This document shows positions 33,868-41,896 of a DNA stretch of 56,154 bases, one piece after another (position 1 is the stretch's first letter; each line of letters opens with the position of its first letter). The position numbers were made by a program, and so were the translations under genes. The notes beneath the pieces were generated by a model. That model did not search any database. It was given only the letters and a program-made list of their open reading frames with translations, and was not told the DNA's origin. Location of the stretch: positions 1 through 56,154 of the forward strand of contig CALKRW010000056.1 in assembly GCA_937989585.1 (NCBI GenBank). Direction: 5' to 3'. The DNA comes from an uncultured Porphyromonadaceae bacterium (GTDB taxonomy: Bacteria; Bacteroidota; Bacteroidia; Bacteroidales; Muribaculaceae).

Positions 33868-34088
33868 ATGATTGCCACAAATTTCATTCAATGAGTAGAA
33901 ATCTTAAAACCGACAGGAAAGCCGGTCAGGAGTTGAGCGCTGCAAGCGCTGCTCTTGACCGGCTTTTCAATGAACCAAGATTGCCGGTAAAAGACACAAG
34001 AATAATCTTTAGTGCCAGAAATGACGATTTAACATTGACGGTCACACAATATCAGGCAGAGGTAAAAATCATAATTGGAAATCTTTAG
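33864..34088 (+). CDS. Doubtful small open reading frame overlapping the MBL gene
   Basis: 74 codons starting in the MBL gene's ATGA overlap. It has no recognisable domain, and a strong transcription-terminator hairpin (33919-33966) lies inside it. A small co-translated protein is possible, but the hairpin makes translation of this frame unlikely. Listed because its overlap with the operon is regular. Confidence 0.2.
   Translation: MNDCHKFHSMSRNLKTDRKAGQELSAASAALDRLFNEPRLPVKDTRIIFSARNDDLTLTVTQYQAEVKIIIGNL
33919..33967 (+). terminator. Long-stem terminator of the cupin-MBL operon
   Basis: Nearly perfect ~20-bp stem: the arm starting AAGCCGGTCAGGAG (33919) pairs with CTCTTGACCGGCTT, with an inner AGCGCT/AGCGCT stem and a 3-nt loop, followed by TTTT. 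It lies 52 bp downstream of the MBL stop. Confidence 0.65.
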
Positions 34089-34344
34089 TCTTTGCAGGTT
34101 TTCGCGACAGCAGGCAATCCTTGGACCAAATGCACTTGTTCTTCCTATATTTAGACATTATGTAATTCCTCTTTTCCCTCAGAATCGGCAGTATGAAGGT
34201 TAAATTGCTGTCACATTCTATGGATTTTCGACACAGGATAAACCCGGCTATTTGCCTGAATTTATCCGGCTACGCCGGCTGTCAACTTTAGTTGTAAAGG
34301 GCCAGACGGGCTATACTGAGCGAGCGCATGAAACCGGGAAAAAA

Positions 34345-35613
34345 TCAGACATATTCGGCATTCATGCGGAAGGTGAATGACTTGCGTCTGATCACAACCA
34401 CTACTCCAAAAAGCATTGTGACTATAAAATTGAGCATAAAGGGGAAATGGTTGCTTGTTGTTCCGAATAGACCGCGGAAAAAATCGACGATAAACGGAGT
34501 CAGCGCCACCGCGATATAGTTGACCGAGAGAACTATTGCCAGCGCCAGCGTCGACTTGCGTCCGTCGGTCACGGTATACGTTGCCTTGTCGTAGATTACG
34601 GGCTGGAACACGCCGTAGCCAAAACCCATCAGGGATGCAGCCACATAGAGCAGGACGTGATCGCGGGCCATGGTCATCATCAGCAGACCTGCGGCAATCG
34701 AGGCAGTGGCAAGCAGCGACGTGCGCTGGCCCAGGAGCCTGATGACATAGGGAAGAATGAATCCCGGCAGAAATACCGCGAGATAGAACAGCGCCGTAAT
34801 GGTACCGGTGATTCCGCTGCCGAGATGGTCTTCCTGTATGAGGAATGGCAGATAGTAGGATATCACCGACACGACATAGGTGATGATGGCGTAGAAACCC
34901 ACCAGACCTGCTATTCTACCCACTATGAAGCCCGACGCCACCTTCTCTCCGGACTCCGCGACGCCTGTCACCGATACCGGCTTAGGCTGGCGCGTACTCC
35001 CCGCTGGCGTAATGCCGTTCACCTTCTCCGAATATGCCGGATTGGCCTCACGCACGAACAGCATCAGCGCAAGCGGCACTGCCGGTATCAGATAGACCAG
35101 GAAAGGCATGTGCCAGTTGCCGTGATTGAGCCATCCAACGACAAACGTTGCCACGACGAGAGCCATATTCGAAATACCACTCTTGATACCCAACTGCTGC
35201 ATGCGGTACTTTCCGGCAAAAGTGTCCGCTATAAGTCCCGCCGCCAGAGGTATGACCAGACCGCACCCACAGCCAAGAAGACAACTGACCGCGATAAGCA
35301 TCGGCATACTGTCTGCGAAGAAGTAGAGTATACCTGCGGCAAGATATATGGAGAGTCCGATGATGACTATCAGTACCTTGTCGTTTGACTCGGAAAGTTT
35401 TCCGGAGAAGAGCACGAAGGGTATTATCAACAGGTTGGGCAAGACCGTAAGCAACTGAATCTCAAGGTCGCCGACATGTGGGAAAATCTTGTCGAGATTT
35501 CCCAGCATGGGGCTGACGGCCAGCCCCGGAAGGTTGACCACCAGCGAAATCGACCATATTGACAGCAGGGCCGGCAGTGTGATCGATCCTTTTCCGGTGG
35601 GAATTCGCATCAT
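34345..35613 (-). CDS. MFS transporter
   Basis: 422 residues, 12 predicted membrane helices. It starts MMRIPTGKG, so the second Met at 35610 is equally possible. Motif regions LGCGCGLVIPLAAGLIADTF and the second-half loop are of the MFS type (possibly a drug or amine exporter). A long hydrophilic loop (residues ~190-220) joins the two halves. It is the last gene of the decarboxylase-antiporter-MFS block, 18 bp after the antiporter gene. Substrate is unknown; export of the decarboxylation product is a possibility. The 256 bp beyond, 34089-34344, contain no recognisable gene. Confidence 0.72.
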   Translation of the reverse strand: MMRIPTGKGSITLPALLSIWSISLVVNLPGLAVSPMLGNLDKIFPHVGDLEIQLLTVLPNLLIIPFVLFSGKLSESNDKVLIVIIGLSIYLAAGILYFFADSMPMLIAVSCLLGCGCGLVIPLAAGLIADTFAGKYRMQQLGIKSGISNMALVVATFVVGWLNHGNWHMPFLVYLIPAVPLALMLFVREANPAYSEKVNGITPAGSTRQPKPVSVTGVAESGEKVASGFIVGRIAGLVGFYAIITYVVSVISYYLPFLIQEDHLGSGITGTITALFYLAVFLPGFILPYVIRLLGQRTSLLATASIAAGLLMMTMARDHVLLYVAASLMGFGYGVFQPVIYDKATYTVTDGRKSTLALAIVLSVNYIAVALTPFIVDFFRGLFGTTSNHFPFMLNFIVTMLFGVVVVIRRKSFTFRMNAEYV

Positions 35614-35631
35614 GGCAGGAGACTTTTTACG

Positions 35632-37209
35632 TTATTTCGCCTGATTCTCACGCTCGATGGCTGCCTTCACCTCTTCTTCGGTAGGCTGGTAGCCGGGGGC
35701 CCATTTGGACACCTCACCGGGCTTGCGGCCTTCTATCTGCCAGTCGAAAGGATAGAAGTCAGTCCCTGCGTCTCGCCACGACTTCTTACGCCTTGCATAC
35801 AGTATGAGTGGCAACGCTATGAATACGACGACACCTAGCACAAGGATACCCACATACATGACGGGGCTGCCTGTCTTTATCTGTGTGGGTGGCACGAAAC
35901 TCAGTACACCTGCGACAACGGCGCCGAGAATGCCGAGTCCCGAGACAATCCACATGCCGAAGCGTCCACCGGGCACACGGAATCCGCGGCGTTTGTTGGG
36001 GGCCGTGTGACGAAGGCGTATGAAGGCGACGTAAATGATTACTACCATGATCAGATAGATGATGGTTGTCATCTGGCTCAATATCTGGTAGGCCGACTCA
36101 ACGGAGGGGAGAAGCACAAGTACGAGCGACAGTACCGTCACGATGGCGGCCTGAATGTACAGTATGGTTGTCTGAACGCCGTTCTTATTGGTATGCTGCA
36201 GCGACTTGGGCAGGTACCCGGCCTTGCCTACGGCAAGCAGACCGGTCGAGGGACCTGCTATGACGGCGCTGACCTGTCCGAGAACACCGAAAGTAATCAG
36301 GACAGCCATCACATTTCCCAGCCACGGCGCGCCTATGGATGCCCAGAGGTCATTGTATGCCACGAGCAGACTCTGTAGCAGATTGATCTTGCTCTCGGGT
36401 ATGACCATTCCGATGGCGAGAGTGCCGGCCACAAAAATGGCGAGGATTATAAGCACAGCCACCAGAACCGACTTCGGAAAATCGCGCGAGGGATTCTTCA
36501 TGCCCGGTACATGCACAGCCTGAATTTCCATGCCTGCATAAAACAGGAATATGCTGGCGGCAAGTACTATCGTGCCGAACTGTTCGAAATCAGGCCAGAA
36601 CGGCTTGTCGAGAGGAAGGTAAATGGTTTTGCCCAGAAGCAGATACACCACACCCATCACGATAAGGACGGCGGCGGGAATAATCGTGCCGCACAGACCG
36701 CCCAGCGTGCTGAGCTTGTTGGCATATTTCATGCCCCGGAACGTATTGAATGTACAGACCCAGTAGACGCCAAGAACTATCAGAAGGGTGTATATGCGGT
36801 TCGCGGCCAGTCGCGCATCGAAAGCCTCGGGCCAGAAAACGTAGGCCAGCGATACCGCTCCGAACATCAGCACGGCCGGGAACCAGATGACGACCATCTG
36901 CCAGTCGAGATACATGCTCAGCCATCCGGTACGGGTGCCGAAGGCTTCTGAAACCCAGCGGAACACACCGCCCGACCGCGTATATGTGGAAGCCAACTCG
37001 GCGCATACCAAAGCATAGGGCACAAGAAAGACAAGAGCGGCGAATACATAATAGAATATTGACGTCAGGCCGAATTCAGCCTGGGAAGCGAGACCACGCA
37101 TACTCACGATGGTGGTCACGATCATGATGGCCATAGCCATCATGGTGAGCTGTTTGCCGCCGGTCGGATGAGTCTGAGGGGTTGTCTCTTTGATTTTATT
37201 ATCAGCCAT
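35632..37209 (-). CDS. APC-superfamily amino-acid antiporter (GadC-like)
   Basis: 525 residues from the ATG at 37209. The longer frame to 37266 is rejected because its extra 19 codons run through a terminator hairpin (37240-37273), and a plain cytoplasmic start follows it. There are 12 membrane helices, with the APC signature FALAVL-type region VPYALVCAELASTYTRSGGVFRWVSEAFGTRTGWL. The C-terminal tail (FYPFDWQIEGRKPGEVSKWAPGYQ) resembles the C-plug of GadC. GadC exchanges glutamate for GABA. Here it lies directly downstream of a pyruvoyl decarboxylase, so an amino acid/amine exchange is suggested. Substrate not known. Confidence 0.82.
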   Translation of the reverse strand: MADNKIKETTPQTHPTGGKQLTMMAMAIMIVTTIVSMRGLASQAEFGLTSIFYYVFAALVFLVPYALVCAELASTYTRSGGVFRWVSEAFGTRTGWLSMYLDWQMVVIWFPAVLMFGAVSLAYVFWPEAFDARLAANRIYTLLIVLGVYWVCTFNTFRGMKYANKLSTLGGLCGTIIPAAVLIVMGVVYLLLGKTIYLPLDKPFWPDFEQFGTIVLAASIFLFYAGMEIQAVHVPGMKNPSRDFPKSVLVAVLIILAIFVAGTLAIGMVIPESKINLLQSLLVAYNDLWASIGAPWLGNVMAVLITFGVLGQVSAVIAGPSTGLLAVGKAGYLPKSLQHTNKNGVQTTILYIQAAIVTVLSLVLVLLPSVESAYQILSQMTTIIYLIMVVIIYVAFIRLRHTAPNKRRGFRVPGGRFGMWIVSGLGILGAVVAGVLSFVPPTQIKTGSPVMYVGILVLGVVVFIALPLILYARRKKSWRDAGTDFYPFDWQIEGRKPGEVSKWAPGYQPTEEEVKAAIERENQAK

Positions 37210-37239
37210 AGGAGAAATCTTTTTGTAGATGAAATGTAA

Positions 37240-37273
37240 GGAGCCGGTGCCGGAATTATCCCGCACCGGCTCC
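37240..37273 (-). terminator. Hairpin between the decarboxylase and antiporter genes
   Basis: 11-bp perfect stem GGAGCCGGTGC (37240-37250) with GCACCGGCTCC (37263-37273), 12-nt loop. On the minus strand it is followed by TTACATTTC, a weak T-run, so partial termination or mRNA processing. Confidence 0.55.
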
Positions 37274-37322
37274 GGTTAGCTGTATCTTAAATCCCGTCAC
37301 AGACTGACGGCATTACAGTATT

Positions 37323-38480
37323 TTATCTTGCCGGATAGATGGTAGGATAGGCTTCGCCAATCTTCGTGCCGACCTTGTAGTGAACGCCGGGACGGGCTGT
37401 GAAGTTGACGTTGCATGCGGCCTCGAATACCATTACTATATCTGAGCCGCCGAACTGGAAGTAACTGATCTCTTCGCCCTTGCGCAGGACCTTGCCGACT
37501 TCGGCGGTCATGATGACCGACGATACCTGACCCATGCCCATAGGCAGAACGGCTACCAGACCGATGGGACTGTCAAGGACAACCAGACCGCGGTTCTGCA
37601 TGAATTCGTATCCGGGGGTGTCGGGAGCACCGAATGTGTTGACTCTCTTTGCTTCCAGACGGTTACGGCCCGTTGCGGGATCCGGAACGGCGGTCACTTC
37701 AAGATATACGTCACCCATGATGTCGCGCGATTCGAGAACACGTCCGCCTACAGGGGCATGCTGACGGTGATAGTCGGCCGGGCCCAGGAACGAGTGCATC
37801 CATTTGCCGCCGGCGAAACGGTCCTTGTAGGGGCTGCCCTCAAGAAGTTCCGAGATTTTCCAGTGGATACCCTTGATCTCGATGGTATCGTCGCCGCGTA
37901 CTTCCCACGATCCGTCGAATGTGGCATCGGCAGGCGAGGTGATGATACGGCTGTCCTCGATGTCGGCGATAGGACGGCAGCCCGGTTTGGTGTGGCGGGC
38001 GAAGAACTGGTTGTAGGTCTTCCAGCTTCCGTGAGGCTCCAGATACTCGGCCATGTTGAACTCGGGCGAGTCGTAGAATGACTTGATGGTTTCCGGAGTG
38101 ATTGACTCGGGGCTGTCGAGGAATTTACCCAACTCTTTTACATAAGCCTTCATCCATGCCGACAGAGGGGTGAGGGCAGGTGCTTCATCGCGAGGTGCTA
38201 CAGCATTCTGCAGTTCCTTGACCGGCGACTGGTCGAGGATGAAGTAGAACTTGCAGATATGATTGAACATTGCGCGGCCGAACTGGTTCTCCAGAGGAAT
38301 CCATGTCAGATTCGCATCGAGCCATGCGTAGTAATCTTCTAGCGAGTTGATGTCGTCCATTTCCTTGACATCACAAGCTTTTGCGTTCTCATAAGCCTTC
38401 TGGAACTTGTCCTGCCAGCCATTCTTTTCGATCATGTCGAGAAGTTCCTGCACGATCGGTTGGTGTTTTGTTGTTGCCAT
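37323..38480 (-). CDS. Phosphatidylserine decarboxylase-family pyruvoyl enzyme (PsiD-like amino-acid decarboxylase)
   Basis: 385 residues, longer than bacterial Psd. The N-terminal ~150 residues match the PSD-associated helical domain (FGRAMFNHICKFYFILDQSP); the PSD domain follows with YNQFFARHTKPGCRPI, SPADATFDG and LGPADYHRQHAPVGG. The self-cleavage site is FGGSD, Gly345-Ser346, in place of the usual LGST/GGSS. The Ser that becomes the pyruvoyl group is retained, as are the Asp and His of the relay. The same architecture occurs in PsiD, the L-tryptophan decarboxylase. With an antiporter and MFS gene downstream it is likely an amino-acid decarboxylase. Substrate is not determinable from sequence. 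Confidence 0.75.
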   Translation of the reverse strand: MATTKHQPIVQELLDMIEKNGWQDKFQKAYENAKACDVKEMDDINSLEDYYAWLDANLTWIPLENQFGRAMFNHICKFYFILDQSPVKELQNAVAPRDEAPALTPLSAWMKAYVKELGKFLDSPESITPETIKSFYDSPEFNMAEYLEPHGSWKTYNQFFARHTKPGCRPIADIEDSRIITSPADATFDGSWEVRGDDTIEIKGIHWKISELLEGSPYKDRFAGGKWMHSFLGPADYHRQHAPVGGRVLESRDIMGDVYLEVTAVPDPATGRNRLEAKRVNTFGAPDTPGYEFMQNRGLVVLDSPIGLVAVLPMGMGQVSSVIMTAEVGKVLRKGEEISYFQFGGSDIVMVFEAACNVNFTARPGVHYKVGTKIGEAYPTIYPAR

Positions 38481-38626
38481 ATACTTTGAATTTTTAGGGG
38501 AATATATTCTTGATGTATCTTTTCATGCATCTGTTCAAATAACATAATAGAATGGCATAAGTTCTCGACAGTATGAATTTTAACTTATTTAATACTATCT
38601 TAAGACTTTGGGCAGTTTAAAACAAA

Positions 38627-38662
38627 GCGATTGACAAGCATAGAAATCAGCTTGTCAATCGC
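38627..38662 (-). terminator. Terminator of the PerR-rubrerythrin operon
   Basis: 13-bp perfect stem (38627-38639 with 38650-38662), 10-nt loop, followed on the minus strand by TTTGTTTT. It lies about 84 bp beyond the rubrerythrin stop. Confidence 0.75.
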
Positions 38663-38745
38663 TAATCATTCTGCTGCCGCATGCTACAGACACGGCCGTG
38701 CCTGCTCCCGGCGGCTGGCAGGAGCGTTTCCAGGTTCGCACCCCT

Positions 38746-39288
38746 TTAATAGTTCTTGGCCTCTATCTCGAAGAAACTGCGCTTATGGAGGCATACCGGA
38801 CAGACTTCCGGTGCCTTTTTGCCGATATGTATGTGTCCGCAGTTACGACAGATCCACACTGTGTCACCTTCGCGCGAGAACACTATGCCTTCTTCAATAT
38901 TCTGAAGCAGACGGCGATAACGCTCCTCATGGTGTTTTTCTATCGCGGCTACGGCACGGAAACGATATGCTATCTCGGTGAATCCTTCGGCTTCGGCCTC
39001 ATCTGCCATCTTTGAATACATCTCGGTCCATTCATAGTTTTCTCCCTGGGCCGCGGCACGAAGATTGTCCATAGTGTCAGAGATTTCGCCCCCGTTCAGC
39101 AGTTTGAACCAGAGTTTTGCATGTTCTTTTTCATTGTTGGCAGTCTCCTCGAAAATTGCCGCAATCTGCTCGTAGCCATCCTTACGGGCCTTCGAGGCAA
39201 AGTATGAGTACTTGTTTCGTGCCATAGATTCGCCTGCGAACGCTTCCATAAGGTTACGCTCGGTCTTTGTTCCTTTTAGATCTTTCAT
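38746..39288 (-). CDS. rbr: Rubrerythrin (peroxide-scavenging)
   Basis: 180 residues. The diiron four-helix domain has E-based ligands in NLMEAFAGESMARNKY and ETANNEKEHAKLW, then RFRAVAAIEKHHEERYRRLLQN. The C-terminal rubredoxin-like domain has CxxC pairs in WICRNCGHI and CPVCLHKRSFFE. It reduces hydrogen peroxide in anaerobes. It is 32 bp downstream of the Fur/PerR gene on the same strand, a common pairing under peroxide control. Confidence 0.93.
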   Translation of the reverse strand: MKDLKGTKTERNLMEAFAGESMARNKYSYFASKARKDGYEQIAAIFEETANNEKEHAKLWFKLLNGGEISDTMDNLRAAAQGENYEWTEMYSKMADEAEAEGFTEIAYRFRAVAAIEKHHEERYRRLLQNIEEGIVFSREGDTVWICRNCGHIHIGKKAPEVCPVCLHKRSFFEIEAKNY

Positions 39289-39320
39289 TTTATTGATTTA
39301 TTTAATTGGTTATTAAACTG

Positions 39321-39740
39321 TCAGAATTTCTTTTTTTTACCGCACTCAGGACAGACTCCCTTAAAATAGACATTTACGTTGTCGCATAGAAAGTCAGCAG
39401 GGGCTTTAAGCGAGGACATGTCCAGCGGGATGTCAAAGATCTTACTGCACTCCCTGCATATGAAATGTGCGTGTGGCATATGAAGGACAGAATCGTAGCG
39501 TGTTGAATCAGACGAAATGTTTATATCATTTACAAGTCCCTTCTCGGCTAGCAGTTTCACGTTATTGAATACTGTAGTTCTTGACAATGTTGGGTTATGC
39601 CTATGCACGAATGAATATATTTCATCGGCGGTAGGATGACTATCGCTCAAGGATATGAATTCTAGAATCTCAAGTCTCTGTATCGACGGTCTGACACCGG
39701 CATCAGTGAGTTTCTTTAGCAATGCGGTTTTATCATTCAT
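39321..39740 (-). CDS. perR: Fur-family regulator, PerR-like
   Basis: 139 residues. The winged helix (PSIQRLEILEFISLSDSHPTADEIYSFV, then TLSRTTVFNNVKLLAEKGLV) is followed by the metal motif HAHFICRECSKIF and the structural zinc site CPECG. It is co-directional with rubrerythrin, so it most likely represses that peroxide gene. PerR rather than Fur is inferred from the neighbour. Confidence 0.85.
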   Translation of the reverse strand: MNDKTALLKKLTDAGVRPSIQRLEILEFISLSDSHPTADEIYSFVHRHNPTLSRTTVFNNVKLLAEKGLVNDINISSDSTRYDSVLHMPHAHFICRECSKIFDIPLDMSSLKAPADFLCDNVNVYFKGVCPECGKKKKF

Positions 39741-39780
39741 ATTCTTTTCTGTAATAACATTATTTTTGTATTCACTACAA

Positions 39781-39799
39781 AATTATATCTTATACAATT
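39781..39799. promoter_or_regulatory. Candidate PerR/Fur box
   Basis: Imperfect 19-bp palindrome AATTATATCTTATACAATT, 41 bp before the perR start on the minus strand. Both ends (AATT, TAT) are symmetrical, resembling Per boxes. Autoregulation is plausible. Confidence 0.4.
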
Positions 39800-39948
39800 T
39801 AAATCCAAATCATTTAACATACATTAAGCATAAATCAGAACAAAACCTCATCAGGCCAAGAAACATAATGCGACATCAGCTGGTGCGATATCAATAGTTG
39901 TTTTTTTACATTTTCCAAAAAAAACAAGGATATTCCAAAATTTATTTG

Positions 39949-39956
39949 TACGTTTG
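39949..39956 (+). promoter_or_regulatory. -7 promoter element of the DUF3857 genes
   Basis: TACGTTTG at 39949-39956 fits TAnnTTTG. It lies 69 bp before the gene at 40025; no clear -33 element is seen. Confidence 0.45.
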
Positions 39957-40024
39957 CGAATGAATATACGCATCATGTCATGCAATCCTTATATCTATAC
40001 CATTAAATTATAAAACAGATCGCC

Positions 40025-41869
40025 TTGAAGCACTTTTATTTTATATTGTTGTTTCTGCTAACTCTTTCAGCAAATGTCTGGGCCGCCCCTGCCGATGATA
40101 ACATCTATATCGCCGAACGCAATGTGACCTGTCGGTTGAGCACACGCGACGGACGTGTCTCTGGTGCCAGGGTCTCGCAGGAATACAGCATGTGCTGCCG
40201 CCGTGTCCAGGACACCGGACTCGTAATGGCTTTCTACGACCAGAACTCGACAGTTGAACATGCCGGTGCCACCGGAGGAAAACCACAGTACAGGGCATGG
40301 GAGAACGGTGATATTTTTTATTCAGGAACACGAGCCTGCCTCCTTCCGGTCGAGCTTAAGCCCGGAAAGTCTTCTCAGGCGGACATCCGCATCTCATACT
40401 CAAATCCGGAATTTCTGGATGACATATTGCTGGCATCCTCACTTTACGATATTGTCAGGGAAAAAGTTACAGTCAACATTCCGGCCGAAGTAGCCTCAAC
40501 GGTTACGGTAGACATTTTCAACGGAACCGGCCATGAAAAGATGATGCGCGACGTCGATTCGAAAGGCAATGTGACAGTGACAGTTACCGTCGACAGCGTA
40601 AAGACATTCAGCCGCGAAAGCATGATGCCCGATCCGGTGACAAGCATGCCGCTGGTACGCGTCAACGCCGCGTTTGCTGACCTTGGCGATCTTTATGACT
40701 ATCTGCGGGCCAAACTCGAGACACTGGACACTCCGGAAGCCGGAATCACCCGACTCGCGGAACAACTGTCCGCAGAGGCGGGAAACGACACGCTTGCACG
40801 CGTGGATGCCGTGGCCCGCTGGGTACGCGAGAACATTCGCTACGTGGCCATTGAGCATGGCGAACTGTCCCATAAGCCGGCTCCCGCTTCCGAAGTGCTG
40901 ACCAACCGCTTCGGCGATTGCAAGGGATCGGCGAACCTCATATGTGCGCTTTTGAGAGCCATGGGCATTGACGGCAGGCGGGTATGGATAGGCACAAAAG
41001 GCAATGTTACGGCTCCTTTCAGCAAAAGTCCGACTCTTGGAGCGGCCAACCACATGATTGCGGCGGCTTTTTTAGGTGACACCATCGTATATGTTGACGG
41101 TACCGCCGGGTACGCCCCGAGGGGATTTGTCCCGTCGTCGATTGCCGGTCAGGAATGCATGATTGAGAACGGCGACTCATATATAATCACCCGTGTGTGC
41201 GACCCATACCCGGCGCAGAGTCTACTTCGACAGACAGGTCGCATGGATATCGACGGCAACAGCCTGCGTGGAGATATACGCTACGACATGGACGGCATGT
41301 GGCGTTGCATGATTGAGTCTACACTGGCTGGCATAAGCGCCGCGCGTCGTCCCCAGGTTCTCGCCTCCATCCTGTCCATGGGGCGCAAGAGTATCGTGGC
41401 CGAAAAGGCTGACCTGATACCTTCGCGCGCTTACGATGCCGACACTTCCTCCATTGCCGCCACTGTCTGCGACAATGAGGCCGTGAAGGCTGTCTCTGCC
41501 CGCTCTCGCCTCTATGTCATGCCCCGCCTCCTACGCATGGCGCAGGTCAGTACCGTCGACGCCCGCAAACGCAGATGGCCCGTCGACAGCAGCGACTTCC
41601 TTCCGGTGGATGCCGACGTTGTCATTGGCATACCGCAGGGCTATGTCGCCGACGGCATTCCCCTCAGTGTCACCATCGACAACCCTTGGTTCGAAGGACA
41701 TGTGACATATACACCCGACGGAAACGATGCCGTGCGATGTACCGCATCGCTGCGACAGCGCAGGGAGTATGCCGCACCCCACGAGGCATCCGCATGGAAC
41801 GATGCCGTGAAGCAGGTGGAAAAAGCCTCGAACACCGCGCTGACTCTTATTGAGGCACGGACAGAATAA
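40025..41869 (+). CDS. Exported transglutaminase-like DUF3857 protein, catalytically intact
   Basis: 614 residues, beginning with a TTG start, since no nearby in-frame ATG exists and the signal peptide (KHFYFILLFLLTLSANVWA) follows directly. A DUF3857-type N-domain is followed by a transglutaminase core: NRFGDCKGSANLICALLRAMG with Cys299, AANHMIAAAFLGDTIVYVDGT with His343 and Asp358. This is the Cys-His-Asp triad. It is a periplasmic enzyme, perhaps a protease or crosslinker. It is followed 27 bp on by a related gene that lacks the triad. Function in Bacteroidales not known. Confidence 0.8.
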   Translation: MKHFYFILLFLLTLSANVWAAPADDNIYIAERNVTCRLSTRDGRVSGARVSQEYSMCCRRVQDTGLVMAFYDQNSTVEHAGATGGKPQYRAWENGDIFYSGTRACLLPVELKPGKSSQADIRISYSNPEFLDDILLASSLYDIVREKVTVNIPAEVASTVTVDIFNGTGHEKMMRDVDSKGNVTVTVTVDSVKTFSRESMMPDPVTSMPLVRVNAAFADLGDLYDYLRAKLETLDTPEAGITRLAEQLSAEAGNDTLARVDAVARWVRENIRYVAIEHGELSHKPAPASEVLTNRFGDCKGSANLICALLRAMGIDGRRVWIGTKGNVTAPFSKSPTLGAANHMIAAAFLGDTIVYVDGTAGYAPRGFVPSSIAGQECMIENGDSYIITRVCDPYPAQSLLRQTGRMDIDGNSLRGDIRYDMDGMWRCMIESTLAGISAARRPQVLASILSMGRKSIVAEKADLIPSRAYDADTSSIAATVCDNEAVKAVSARSRLYVMPRLLRMAQVSTVDARKRRWPVDSSDFLPVDADVVIGIPQGYVADGIPLSVTIDNPWFEGHVTYTPDGNDAVRCTASLRQRREYAAPHEASAWNDAVKQVEKASNTALTLIEARTE

Positions 41870-41896
41870 ATACCGGCCCACAAACCAAACCTGAAC

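Noticed and set aside
37210..37266. N-terminal extension of the GadC-like antiporter
   Set aside because: The extra codons cover a terminator hairpin, so the gene starts at 37209.
38663..38745. GGTTCGCACCC resembling a tRNA T-loop
   Set aside because: No acceptor stem or anticodon arm can be folded around it.
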